Source of the DNA: Streptomyces sp. NBRC 110611
Lineage (GTDB): Bacteria; Actinomycetota; Actinomycetes; Streptomycetales; Streptomycetaceae
Direction of reading: 5' to 3'
Assembly (NCBI RefSeq): GCF_001590865.1
Contig: NZ_BBUY01000013.1
Span: 1 to 64,000 of the forward strand
DNA length: 64,000 bases
The position numbers were made by a program, and so were the translations under genes. The notes beneath the pieces are model-generated. The model did not search any database. It was not told the origin of the DNA and saw only the letters and a program-made list of their open reading frames with translations. Positions 26,865 to 34,950 of this stretch are shown here, in pieces (position 1 is the first letter of the stretch; every line of letters begins with the position of its first letter).

Positions 26865-27344
26865 TCAGGCGGGCTCACCGGGTCCCTGACCGACACCTTG
26901 GGGAAGGTAGCAGTTGGTCTCCCAGATAACGCCGTACTTGTCGCGGACGGCGCCGTAGGCCGCGCCCCAGAAGCGGTTCTCCAGTTCCTCCAGGACCTTG
27001 CCGTCCTTGGCGAGCTTGTCGAAGGCCGTGCGCTGCTCGGCGAGGTCCTCGTAGACCAGGCCGATGTGGATGTTGTTGCCGATGACGTGCTCGCCTTCGG
27101 CCTTCGTATCGGCGGCCAGCTCGGCGACACCCAGCACACTGCCGTCGGTGAACTGGAGCTTGGAGTAGACAACCGTCCGGTCCGCGCCCGGGGTCTTGGC
27201 CATACCGGGCACCTCGGACAGCAGCATGGTGCGCTCGGTGAGCTCCTCGACGCCGAAGGCGTCGGTGTAGAAGGCGATCGCCTCCAGGCTGTCCTGCACA
27301 TACAGCAGGGGCACGAAGCGCTGGAAGATTTCCTTGGTGGCCAC
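26865..27344 (-). CDS. VOC/PhnB-like glyoxalase-fold protein
   Basis: The 159-residue protein has a PhnB/3-demethylubiquinone-methyltransferase-like VOC fold. It opens with a beta strand and Y-V-Q-D-S-L-E-A-I-A-F-Y, has V-I-G-N-N-I-H-I-G-L in the second half, and W-G-A-A-Y-G-A-V-R-D-K-Y-G-V-I-W near the end. VOC proteins bind divalent metals or act as drug-binding or detoxification proteins; the substrate here is not predictable. GTG 27344 is chosen because AGGAG precedes it by 7 bases. It is divergent from a WYL-type regulator remnant, a common pairing in Streptomyces in which the regulator controls the VOC gene. Confidence 0.85.
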   Translation of the reverse strand: MATKEIFQRFVPLLYVQDSLEAIAFYTDAFGVEELTERTMLLSEVPGMAKTPGADRTVVYSKLQFTDGSVLGVAELAADTKAEGEHVIGNNIHIGLVYEDLAEQRTAFDKLAKDGKVLEELENRFWGAAYGAVRDKYGVIWETNCYLPQGVGQGPGEPA

Positions 27345-27466
27345 GACGGGCTCCTCTCTCGCGGCCTGAAATACGGCTTGAAATCGGGAGGAAACGGGGT
27401 GTTTCACTCGGTGTCTTCCACGGTAGAAGCTCAATAGGTCGGCGAACGTCCTCACAGTCGGCGAAG

Positions 27467-27982
27467 GTGAACGGCGTGAGAGCCGAACCGGAAGGGCCCC
27501 GAGGCCCGGGCGGGACCCGGGGTACGAGAGATCCCGCCGCCCGTCTGCTGCAACTGCTCTCGCTGCTGCAGGCACCGCGCGACTGGACGGGCGCCGAGCT
27601 GGCCGAAAGGCTGGAGGTCACACCCCGCACCGGCGCCCGCGTCCCCGCGCGCGAGCTGCCCGACCGGCAGGATGCCGCCGCATACGTGGCCGACGCACCG
27701 GCCGCCGGCCCGGGCACCTGCCGCGCCGAACTGATCATCCATGCACCGATCGAGCGCGCCGCGGAGGGCATGCCGGCCTCGCTGGGTGTCCTGGAGCGAC
27801 TCGACGAGGACCGCTGCCGACTGCGCACGGCCGTGGACTCACCGGAATACCTGGCCTTGCGCATCGCCACCCTGCACCTGGACTACACCCTCCTCGGCCC
27901 GTCCGGCATCGTCCCGCACCTGCGCCGGATCGCCGAACGGGCCCTGGGCGCCATCCAGTCGGCCCCGGGCCCTGACAGCTGA
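27467..27982 (+). pseudogene. Internally deleted WYL-type (YafY-like) transcriptional regulator
   Basis: The 171 codons read as two ends of one protein. Codons 22-52 match the N-terminal winged helix (A-A-R-L-L-Q-L-L-S-L-L-Q, then L-A-E-R-L-E-V-T-P-R-T). Codons from about 90 match the C-terminal tail of WYL regulators (L-D-Y-T-L-L-G-P and R-R-I-A-E-R-A-L). The recognition-helix region after T-P-R-T and the WYL domain itself are gone, so about 150 residues of a normal 320-residue protein are missing. The frame stays open across the junction, so a short protein could still be made, but DNA binding and sensing are unlikely. It is divergent from the VOC gene it probably once controlled. Confidence 0.75.
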
Positions 27983-28040
27983 GGTGCGGTGTCTGGTCAT
28001 GCCGGCACGGTGCGGACTCCGGCCCGGGCGGGGTGGTGGT

Positions 28041-30500
28041 TCACCGGGGGGCGAGGTCGACCGTTCCGGTGGCGCCGTCCACGGTGATCCGCTGGCCGGA
28101 GCGGATCAGCTGTGTCGCGCCGGTGACGCTCACCACGGCGGGAATGCCGTACTCGCGGGCCACCGTGGGCCCGTGCGCCATCGGCGAGCCGGTCTCGGCG
28201 ACCAGCCCGCCCGCGGTCAGGAACAGCGGTGTCCAGCCCGGGTCGGTGGTCGGCGCGACGAGGATCTCCCCGGGCTCCAGGCGTGCGTCCGCCGGATCGA
28301 GGACGACCCGGGCGACCGCGGTGACCGTCCCCGGTGCTCCGGCCACCCCGGCCAGCAACCCCTCGCGCGGTGCGGCGGCGGGAGCGGCCGCCTCCGGGTC
28401 GGTCCCGTCGGACAGCAGGACCCGGGGTATGTACCGGCGCCGCTTCTCCCGGTCGTAGGTCTCCCGGCGTTCGGCGATCACGTCCCTGAAGTCCGCCCCG
28501 TCCACGGCCTGCCGGGCCTCACGCAGGTCGAGGAACATCACGTCGTGGCAGCACTCCAGCAGGCCGCGGTCGGCCAGTTCCTCACCGACCAGCAGTATTT
28601 GCTCGCGCATCTGGGCGATCGCGTACAGCCAGGCGAACTTCGGCAGCTCCCGCAGCCCGCCGAGCTCGCGGGCCCGGCGCAGGAAGAACCCGACGGCACC
28701 CGCCCGTACCCGCCCCCGGCCGCGGGCGCGCTCCACCAGCTCCCCGAGCATGGCCTCGGCGTCCGCCGCCGCCTTCGCGAACCGCCGGTCGGGCGCCTGT
28801 TCCGGGTCGGTGACCAGGAGATAGTTGGCGATCATCGAGAAGACCGGTGCGGGATCCTCCGCCCAGCGCGGCACACCGAGGTCGATCTCGGCGGCACCAC
28901 GCCGGCCGTACCGTGCCAGGAATGCTCCGAGCCCGAACTCCGGCAGCTCCCCGGCGAAGTACCGGGCGGCGAGCTCGGCCGGCGGCGTGTCCAGGAGCAC
29001 GTCGCGGTGCTGCCGGGCACGGCGCGCCAGGTGCCACAGCTCCAGATCCATCTCCGTGGTGGTGTTGTTCGGCATGCCGCGCAGCACCGTCTCGACCTCA
29101 CCGGCGGTGGCGGCGTCCCCCAGCAGGGCCACCGGGACGCGCGCCGCGAGGAGACCGACCGCCACAGGCCAGTACAGGTCCGTGAGCGTCCTCTTGTGGA
29201 AGACCGCCTTCTGGACGTTCTCGACGAAGCGCAGCCGCTGCGCCGCCGTCATGTGCGCGGGCGCCGTCGCCCTGCGTTCGGTTTCCTCCAGCACCCGCTG
29301 GGCCCGTGCGGGCGCGGCGGCGGGGCGCAGGAGGGCGCGGGCCGCGGCGACCGCGATGGAGGGGGCCAGCTGCAGTGCCACCCTGGTCTTGAAGCGCCGC
29401 CGGGCGGCCCGCCCGTTCTCCGGTGAGATCGACAGGTCCTTCCTCACCCGCTCCAGGACCGCTGTGCCCTGCGGCCCGCCGAGCCATCCGTCGCCCAGAT
29501 AGCCGCGCAATCCCTTGTCGGCCAGGGCCGCGGTGGCGTCGAAGTACATCCGTCCGCCGATATCGACGATGCCGGCGGGGCCGTCGAGCGGATCGGCCCG
29601 CAGGCCGAACTCCCTGAGGATGATCCCGAAGGCGATCTTCTGCCCGGAGAAGCCCATCCTGGTGAAGGGGCGGAGCATGCCCTGCACGGGGCCGTTGGTG
29701 ACGTAGACACGCGGCTGCGGCCGGTCGGTCCTGGGCGGCAGCGGGAAGAGCGTGGTGACCGGCCGGCTCTGCAGCAGCCACAGCAGACCGTTCTTGTCGA
29801 TCGCCCACTCGACGTCCTGGGGCGAGTCGAACAGGTTCTGGAGCCGCAGGCCGGTGCTCCGGAGCTCGTCCAGCTGCGGCCCGTCCAGGCATCCGGTCCG
29901 CGTCGTGGACATCCGGTGGTCCTTCAGGACGTAGTGGTCGGGGCGGCCGTGGCCGTCGACGACCGCGGTGCCCAGGCCGGGGGCGGCGTCCACGACGGTC
30001 TCGGTGCGGGTGCCGGTGACCGGATTGGCGGTGAAGAGGACTCCGGCGACCTCCGGGTCGACCATCCGCTGCACGATGACGGCCATCCTCGCCGTGTCGT
30101 GGCCGATGCCGTTGGCTTCGCGGTACTGCACGGCGCGCTCGTTCCACAGCGAGGCCCAGCAGTTCTGTACGGCCTTCACGACCGCGTCCGCTCCGACGAC
30201 GTCGAGGTAGGTGTCCTGCTGGCCGGCGAAGCTGGCGAAGGGCAGGTCCTCGGCGGTGGCGCTCGACCGTACGGCCACCGCGCCCGCCCCCAGGCGCTCG
30301 TAGGCGGTGACGATCTGCGCACGCAGCCCGTCCGGGAGTTCGTCCGCCGCCGAGGACAGACCGTCGAACGCGGCGGTGGTCAGGCAGAATCCGTCGGGCA
30401 CCAACTCCCCGGCCTGGAGCATCTCCCCGAGCGCGGCCGCCTTCCCGCCGACGAGGTTCGTCATGGATGAATCAATGCGCTGTAGGTCGATCAGCTTCAC
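28041..30500 (-). CDS. PEP-utilising phosphotransferase (rifampin phosphotransferase/PEP synthase-like)
   Basis: The 819-residue protein has the domain order of rifampin phosphotransferases and PEP synthases. An N-terminal ATP-binding region (G-G-K-A-A-A-L-G-E-M, then V-R-S-S-A-T-A-E-D-L-P, S-F-A-G-Q-Q) is followed by a helical middle region and a C-terminal phosphohistidine domain. That domain carries His776 in S-P-M-A-H-G-P-T-V-A-R-E-Y-G. The C-terminal PEP/pyruvate-binding barrel of true PEP synthase is absent, so it should pass the beta-phosphate of ATP to a small molecule. GTG 30500 follows GGAAGAGGG and overlaps the NRPS stop by 29 bases, so it is coupled to cluster B. It may phosphorylate the peptide, as tailoring or self-resistance, or an unrelated antibiotic. 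Confidence 0.9.
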   Translation of the reverse strand: MKLIDLQRIDSSMTNLVGGKAAALGEMLQAGELVPDGFCLTTAAFDGLSSAADELPDGLRAQIVTAYERLGAGAVAVRSSATAEDLPFASFAGQQDTYLDVVGADAVVKAVQNCWASLWNERAVQYREANGIGHDTARMAVIVQRMVDPEVAGVLFTANPVTGTRTETVVDAAPGLGTAVVDGHGRPDHYVLKDHRMSTTRTGCLDGPQLDELRSTGLRLQNLFDSPQDVEWAIDKNGLLWLLQSRPVTTLFPLPPRTDRPQPRVYVTNGPVQGMLRPFTRMGFSGQKIAFGIILREFGLRADPLDGPAGIVDIGGRMYFDATAALADKGLRGYLGDGWLGGPQGTAVLERVRKDLSISPENGRAARRRFKTRVALQLAPSIAVAAARALLRPAAAPARAQRVLEETERRATAPAHMTAAQRLRFVENVQKAVFHKRTLTDLYWPVAVGLLAARVPVALLGDAATAGEVETVLRGMPNNTTTEMDLELWHLARRARQHRDVLLDTPPAELAARYFAGELPEFGLGAFLARYGRRGAAEIDLGVPRWAEDPAPVFSMIANYLLVTDPEQAPDRRFAKAAADAEAMLGELVERARGRGRVRAGAVGFFLRRARELGGLRELPKFAWLYAIAQMREQILLVGEELADRGLLECCHDVMFLDLREARQAVDGADFRDVIAERRETYDREKRRRYIPRVLLSDGTDPEAAAPAAAPREGLLAGVAGAPGTVTAVARVVLDPADARLEPGEILVAPTTDPGWTPLFLTAGGLVAETGSPMAHGPTVAREYGIPAVVSVTGATQLIRSGQRITVDGATGTVDLAPR

Positions 30501-33500
30501 GGCAGCCCTCTTCCGTCGTCGTTTTCCACATACCTGTCTCGGTGAAGAACCGCACATAGCCGTCCAGCACGTCCGCCCCCATCGGGGGGCATTCGATTCC
30601 CGAACCGGCCAGGCCGCGCGCCACGTTGGCCCGGTCGTAGCGGACCGGAGCGGCCGCGTCCGCGCGGTGCGCGAGCAGGACCGCCGCGGACGGCAGGACG
30701 CTGCCCTCGGCCGCCGTACGCGCCCGGTCGGCCACCCGCTCGGCCCACTCCCGGGCCGGCAGAGGCTCCAGCGGATGGCCCGCCGCCCGGATGCGCTCCA
30801 GGATCGCGGCCACCGGAGTCGGTTCCGGGGCGCTCAAGCTGTAGGCGGAGCCGTCCGGTTCCGCGTGGCGCGCCAGGTGCACGATCGTCCGGGCCACGTA
30901 GTCGACCGGGACCAGGTCCTCCGCCCCGAGCGGCCCCGCGCCGTCCGGAGCCGCCCCCAGCTCGACGCAGGCCCGCAGCAGAATCCACAGCGCATCGTCC
31001 GCCGCGCCCGCCCCGCTGCGGGTGTCCCCGCTGATGCGGCCCGGCCGGTGGATCGCCGCCGGCACACCGCGCCGCCGCGCCTCGCGTACCAGTTCCTCGC
31101 CCACCCACTTGGTCTGGACGTACCCGTTGGGCAGCACGCTCTCCGCCGGCACCCGCCGGTCCTCCCGCAGGACCTCCGGGTTGCCCCGGGAGGCGAGCAG
31201 GACGCTGTTGGTCGAGACGAAGTGCACCGGGACCGCCCGGCCCGCCGCCAGCCGCAGCACCTCCTGGGTGCCGAGCACATTGGCGGCCCGCAGCCGCGCG
31301 TACGGGTCGACGAGGTCGACGCGGGCACCGTTGTGGAAGATCAGGTCGACCCGTGCGGCGAGGTCGGCGAAGGGGCCGTCCGCCAGGCCGAGCCCGGGGA
31401 GCCGGAGATCCCCGGGGACCGCGGTGATCCGCTCCCGGAGGGGCTCGTATCCGATCCGGTAGCGACGCAGGTTCCGTTCGACGCGTAGGAGGGCCTCGGC
31501 CGCGTCCGCCGCCCGCACCGGGCACACCAGTCGGGCCCGCGGAAAGGCCCGGACGATCTCCGCGGCGAGGAACGCCCCCAGGAAACCGGTCGCCCCCGTG
31601 AGCAGGACGCACTCGGGCTCCGCGGCCGGCCGGCCGCGGGACGGCGCGGAAACCCGGATCGCGGGGTCCAGCCGCGCCTCCGCGACGAGGTCCACCTCGC
31701 GGCCGGCGCCCCGGCCCGCGACGGCGTCGGCCAGCGCGGCGACCGACGGGGCCGTGAACACCTCCCGTACCGACAGCTCGACGCCCAGTGCGGCGCGGAG
31801 CCGCTCGGTGAGCCTGACGGCCAGCAGCGAATGCCCGCCCAGCGCGAAGAAGTCGTCGTCGATGCCGACCGCGGGCAGACCGAGTACGTCGGCGAACACG
31901 GCGCACACGGTCCTGTCCCGCTCGTCGCGCGGTCCGCGCGCGGCAGCGGCGTCCGGCACCTCGGGGGCGGGAAGCCGGGCCCGGTCGATCTTGCCGTTCG
32001 GGGTGAGCGGCAGCTCCGGCAGGACCACGATCGTGGCGGGCACCATGTACGAGGGCAGCCGTTCGGCCGCGAACGCCCGCGCCTCCCCAGGGTCGGTTCC
32101 GGCCGGACCGGCCGGGGCGGCATAGCCGACCAGACGTCGGTCGCCGGGGCGGTCCTCGCGCAGCACCACCGCGGCCTGGGCGATCCGGGGATGGGCCAGC
32201 AGCGTGGTCTCGATCTCACCGGGCTCGATCCGAAATCCGCGGATCTTGATCTGGCCGTCGGTGCGGCCGAGGAACTCCAGTGCCCCGTCCGGCCGTTGGC
32301 GCACCAGGTCGCCGGTGCGGTACATCCGTGTGCCCGCGGGCCCGAAGGGGTCGGGGACGAACCGCTCCTCGGTCAGGTCCGGCCGCCCCAGGTAGCCGCG
32401 GGCCAGACCCGCCCCGGCGAGGTGCAGTTCGCCGGGAACACCGGGCGGCACGAGCGCACCCGCACCGTCGAGCACGTAGACCCGGGTGTTGTCCATCGGC
32501 CGGCCGATCGGCACCGCGCCGCGGACCGGCCCGCTGACATGGTGGTACGTGGCGAAGGTCGTGTTCTCCGTCGGACCGTAGCCGTTGGTCAGCCGCGTGC
32601 CGGGACAGGCGGCCAGGAAGCGGTCGAAGGCGGCCGGGGAGACCGCTTCACCGCCGGTCCACACCTCCCGCAGCCCGGCCAGGGCGCCGGGGCGCTGCTC
32701 GACGATCAGGTTGAACAGCGCGGTGGTGAACCACGCCGCCGTGGCACCGTGTTCGGTGATGGTCCGCTCCAGCACGTCCGGATCCGGATCGCCGGGCGGG
32801 ACCACGACCACCTGACCGCCGGACAGCAGCGGCACCCACAACTCGTAGGTGGAGGCGTCGAACGCCGCCGGGGAGTGCAGCAGCACCCTGGAGTGGTCGC
32901 CCTCCCGCCAGCACCGGTCGAAGGCCAGGCTCACCACATTGCGGTGCGTGACCTCGACCCCCTTCGGTGTCCCGGTGGAGCCGGAGGTGTACATCACATA
33001 GGCCGGCTGGTCGGGGGAGAGGTCCAGGGGCGGGGCGCCGCGGTCCTCCGCTCCGGCGGTCGCGGCCTCCACACCGATGACCCGCAGCCCTTCGCCACGG
33101 GGGTGCGGCGGCGCCGACCGGTCCACCAGCAGGACCGACGCCCGCGTCCGGTCGAGGACCAGACGCATCCGGGAGACCGGGGACCTGGCGTCCAGCGGAA
33201 CATACACCGCGCCCGCCTTGACCACGGCCAGGACCGCCACCACGAGGTCCACCGACCGCTCCAGCAGCAGGGCCACCGATCCCCCCGGAGCGACCCCCAG
33301 CTCCCGCAGGCGCCACGCCAGCCGGTCGGCCGCCGCGTCCAGTTCGGCGTAGGTCAGCCGCTCGTCGCCGCAGCTGACGGCGGTGCGGTCCGGGACCCGT
33401 GCGGCCTGCGCCCCGAACAGCTGCGGCAGGGTGCCGGCCGGGATCTCCCGGCCGGTGTCGTTGACCCCGGTCAGCAGATGACGGCGTTCGGCCGGGGTGA

Positions 33501-34950
33501 GCAGGTCGATGCCCCCGACGGGTCGGCCGGGGTCGGCCGTCACCGCCCGCAGCAGCTGCTCCAGACGACGCAGCAGGGCCTCGACGGACCACGGGTCGAA
33601 GAGGTCGGTGCGGTACTCGGCCGTGCCGTCGACGCCCGCCGGCAGCCCGTCCGGGCCGTGCCGCTCGGTCAGCGACAGGGACAGGTCCAGCCGTGCGGTG
33701 CCGGTGGCCACGGGCAGCACCTCGCCGACCACTCCGGGCAGCTCCGGCACGGACAGCGGGGGCTGCCAGGCGAGCAGCACCTGGAAGAGCGGATGGTGGG
33801 CGAGCGAACGGGCGGGGCGGAGGGCCTCGACGAGGTACTCGAAGGGGACGTCCTGGTGGGCGTAGGCGTCCAGGCTCCGTTCCTTCACCCGGGAGAGCAC
33901 CTCGCGGAAGGTGGGGTTCCCCGAGGTGTCCACCCGCAGGACCAATGTGTTGACGAAGAATCCGACCAGGTCCTCGGCGGCCTGGTCGGTGCGGCCGGCG
34001 ACGGTGGCACCAAGGGGGATGTCGTCACCTGCGCCGAGACGGGAGAGCAGCGTCGCCAGCGCCGCGTGCACCACCATGAACGGGCTCACCCCACAGGCGT
34101 GGGCCAGCCGCACCAGCCTCCGGTGCAGCGCGGCGTCCCAGGCGACGGACAGGTTCCCGCCGTGGGGGGATGCCTGGGGCGGGTACGGGCGGTCGACGGG
34201 CAGGGCGATGCGCTCCGGCAGCCCCTCCAGCGCCCGGCTCCAGTACGCCAACTGGCCGGACAGCAGGCTGTCCGGGGCGTCCCGCTCACCGAGCAGCCCC
34301 CGCTGCCACAGGGTGTAGTCGGCGTACTGCACCGGCAGCGGCGTCCACCGGGGAGCCCGGCCCGTGCGGCGCGCGGTGTAGGCGGTGGCCAGGTCCTTCC
34401 CCAGCGGCGCCAGTGACCAGCCGTCCGCGGCGATGTGGTGCACCACCAGCATCAGCACATGGTCCCGCGGCCCCAGCGTGAACAACCGGGCGTGCAGGGG
34501 GATCTCCCGCGCCAGATCGAACGCGTACCGGGCGGCGTCCGCCGTCGCCTGCCGGAGCCCGTCCGCGGACAGGGCGGTCACGGTCAGGTCCGGGCGGGCG
34601 TCCTCCGGCGCCAGGATGTGCTGGCGCGGTACGCCTTCGGCGTCGGGGAAGAGGGTCCGCAGGGACTCGTGGCGGGCGACCAGGTCTCCCAGCGCGTCCC
34701 GCAGAGCGGCGGTGTCCAGTTCGCCGGTCAGGCGCAGCGCCACGGGAATGTTGTAGGTGGCGGACGGGCCCTCGGCCCGGTGCAGGAACCACAGGCGGCG
34801 CTGGGCGAAGGACAGCGGCAGCACCGCGGGGCGACCGGCCGGACGCAGTGGGGGGCGGCCCGCCGCGGCCCGCCGCGGCCCGCCGCACCCGGTGTGCCAG
34901 GGCGGCGGGCGTGGGGGCCTCGAACACGGCGCGGACCTCCACCTCGACAC
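30472..34950 (-). CDS. NRPS 2, second half: C-A(Val-like)-PCP-thioester reductase (frameshifted from first half)
   Basis: The frame holds, in order: C domain (starts L-P-L-S-F-A-Q near residue 48; H-H-I-A-A-D-G near 168); A domain (Y-T-S-G-S-T-G near 655); PCP (L-G-G-H-S near 1038); thioester reductase (cofactor motif T-G-A-T-G-F-L-G near 1117, catalytic Y-V-Q-T-K near 1275). The A-domain code reads DAYWWGGTFK, a valine-type code. Release is therefore NAD(P)H-dependent, giving a C-terminal aldehyde or alcohol. The first 40 codons are a shadow of the PCP end of the first half, so this is probably not an independent gene. The reading frame belongs to the sequence ending at 34886 in the other frame. 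Reads on into the phosphotransferase gene. Confidence 0.88.
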   Translation of the reverse strand: MSRWRSAPCSRPPRPPPWHTGCGGPRRAAAGRPPLRPAGRPAVLPLSFAQRRLWFLHRAEGPSATYNIPVALRLTGELDTAALRDALGDLVARHESLRTLFPDAEGVPRQHILAPEDARPDLTVTALSADGLRQATADAARYAFDLAREIPLHARLFTLGPRDHVLMLVVHHIAADGWSLAPLGKDLATAYTARRTGRAPRWTPLPVQYADYTLWQRGLLGERDAPDSLLSGQLAYWSRALEGLPERIALPVDRPYPPQASPHGGNLSVAWDAALHRRLVRLAHACGVSPFMVVHAALATLLSRLGAGDDIPLGATVAGRTDQAAEDLVGFFVNTLVLRVDTSGNPTFREVLSRVKERSLDAYAHQDVPFEYLVEALRPARSLAHHPLFQVLLAWQPPLSVPELPGVVGEVLPVATGTARLDLSLSLTERHGPDGLPAGVDGTAEYRTDLFDPWSVEALLRRLEQLLRAVTADPGRPVGGIDLLTPAERRHLLTGVNDTGREIPAGTLPQLFGAQAARVPDRTAVSCGDERLTYAELDAAADRLAWRLRELGVAPGGSVALLLERSVDLVVAVLAVVKAGAVYVPLDARSPVSRMRLVLDRTRASVLLVDRSAPPHPRGEGLRVIGVEAATAGAEDRGAPPLDLSPDQPAYVMYTSGSTGTPKGVEVTHRNVVSLAFDRCWREGDHSRVLLHSPAAFDASTYELWVPLLSGGQVVVVPPGDPDPDVLERTITEHGATAAWFTTALFNLIVEQRPGALAGLREVWTGGEAVSPAAFDRFLAACPGTRLTNGYGPTENTTFATYHHVSGPVRGAVPIGRPMDNTRVYVLDGAGALVPPGVPGELHLAGAGLARGYLGRPDLTEERFVPDPFGPAGTRMYRTGDLVRQRPDGALEFLGRTDGQIKIRGFRIEPGEIETTLLAHPRIAQAAVVLREDRPGDRRLVGYAAPAGPAGTDPGEARAFAAERLPSYMVPATIVVLPELPLTPNGKIDRARLPAPEVPDAAAARGPRDERDRTVCAVFADVLGLPAVGIDDDFFALGGHSLLAVRLTERLRAALGVELSVREVFTAPSVAALADAVAGRGAGREVDLVAEARLDPAIRVSAPSRGRPAAEPECVLLTGATGFLGAFLAAEIVRAFPRARLVCPVRAADAAEALLRVERNLRRYRIGYEPLRERITAVPGDLRLPGLGLADGPFADLAARVDLIFHNGARVDLVDPYARLRAANVLGTQEVLRLAAGRAVPVHFVSTNSVLLASRGNPEVLREDRRVPAESVLPNGYVQTKWVGEELVREARRRGVPAAIHRPGRISGDTRSGAGAADDALWILLRACVELGAAPDGAGPLGAEDLVPVDYVARTIVHLARHAEPDGSAYSLSAPEPTPVAAILERIRAAGHPLEPLPAREWAERVADRARTAAEGSVLPSAAVLLAHRADAAAPVRYDRANVARGLAGSGIECPPMGADVLDGYVRFFTETGMWKTTTEEGCREADRPTAH

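Noticed and set aside
28041..30500. Housekeeping pyruvate phosphate dikinase or PEP synthase
   Set aside because: The PEP/pyruvate-binding barrel is missing, and the gene is coupled to NRPS 2 by a 29-base overlap.
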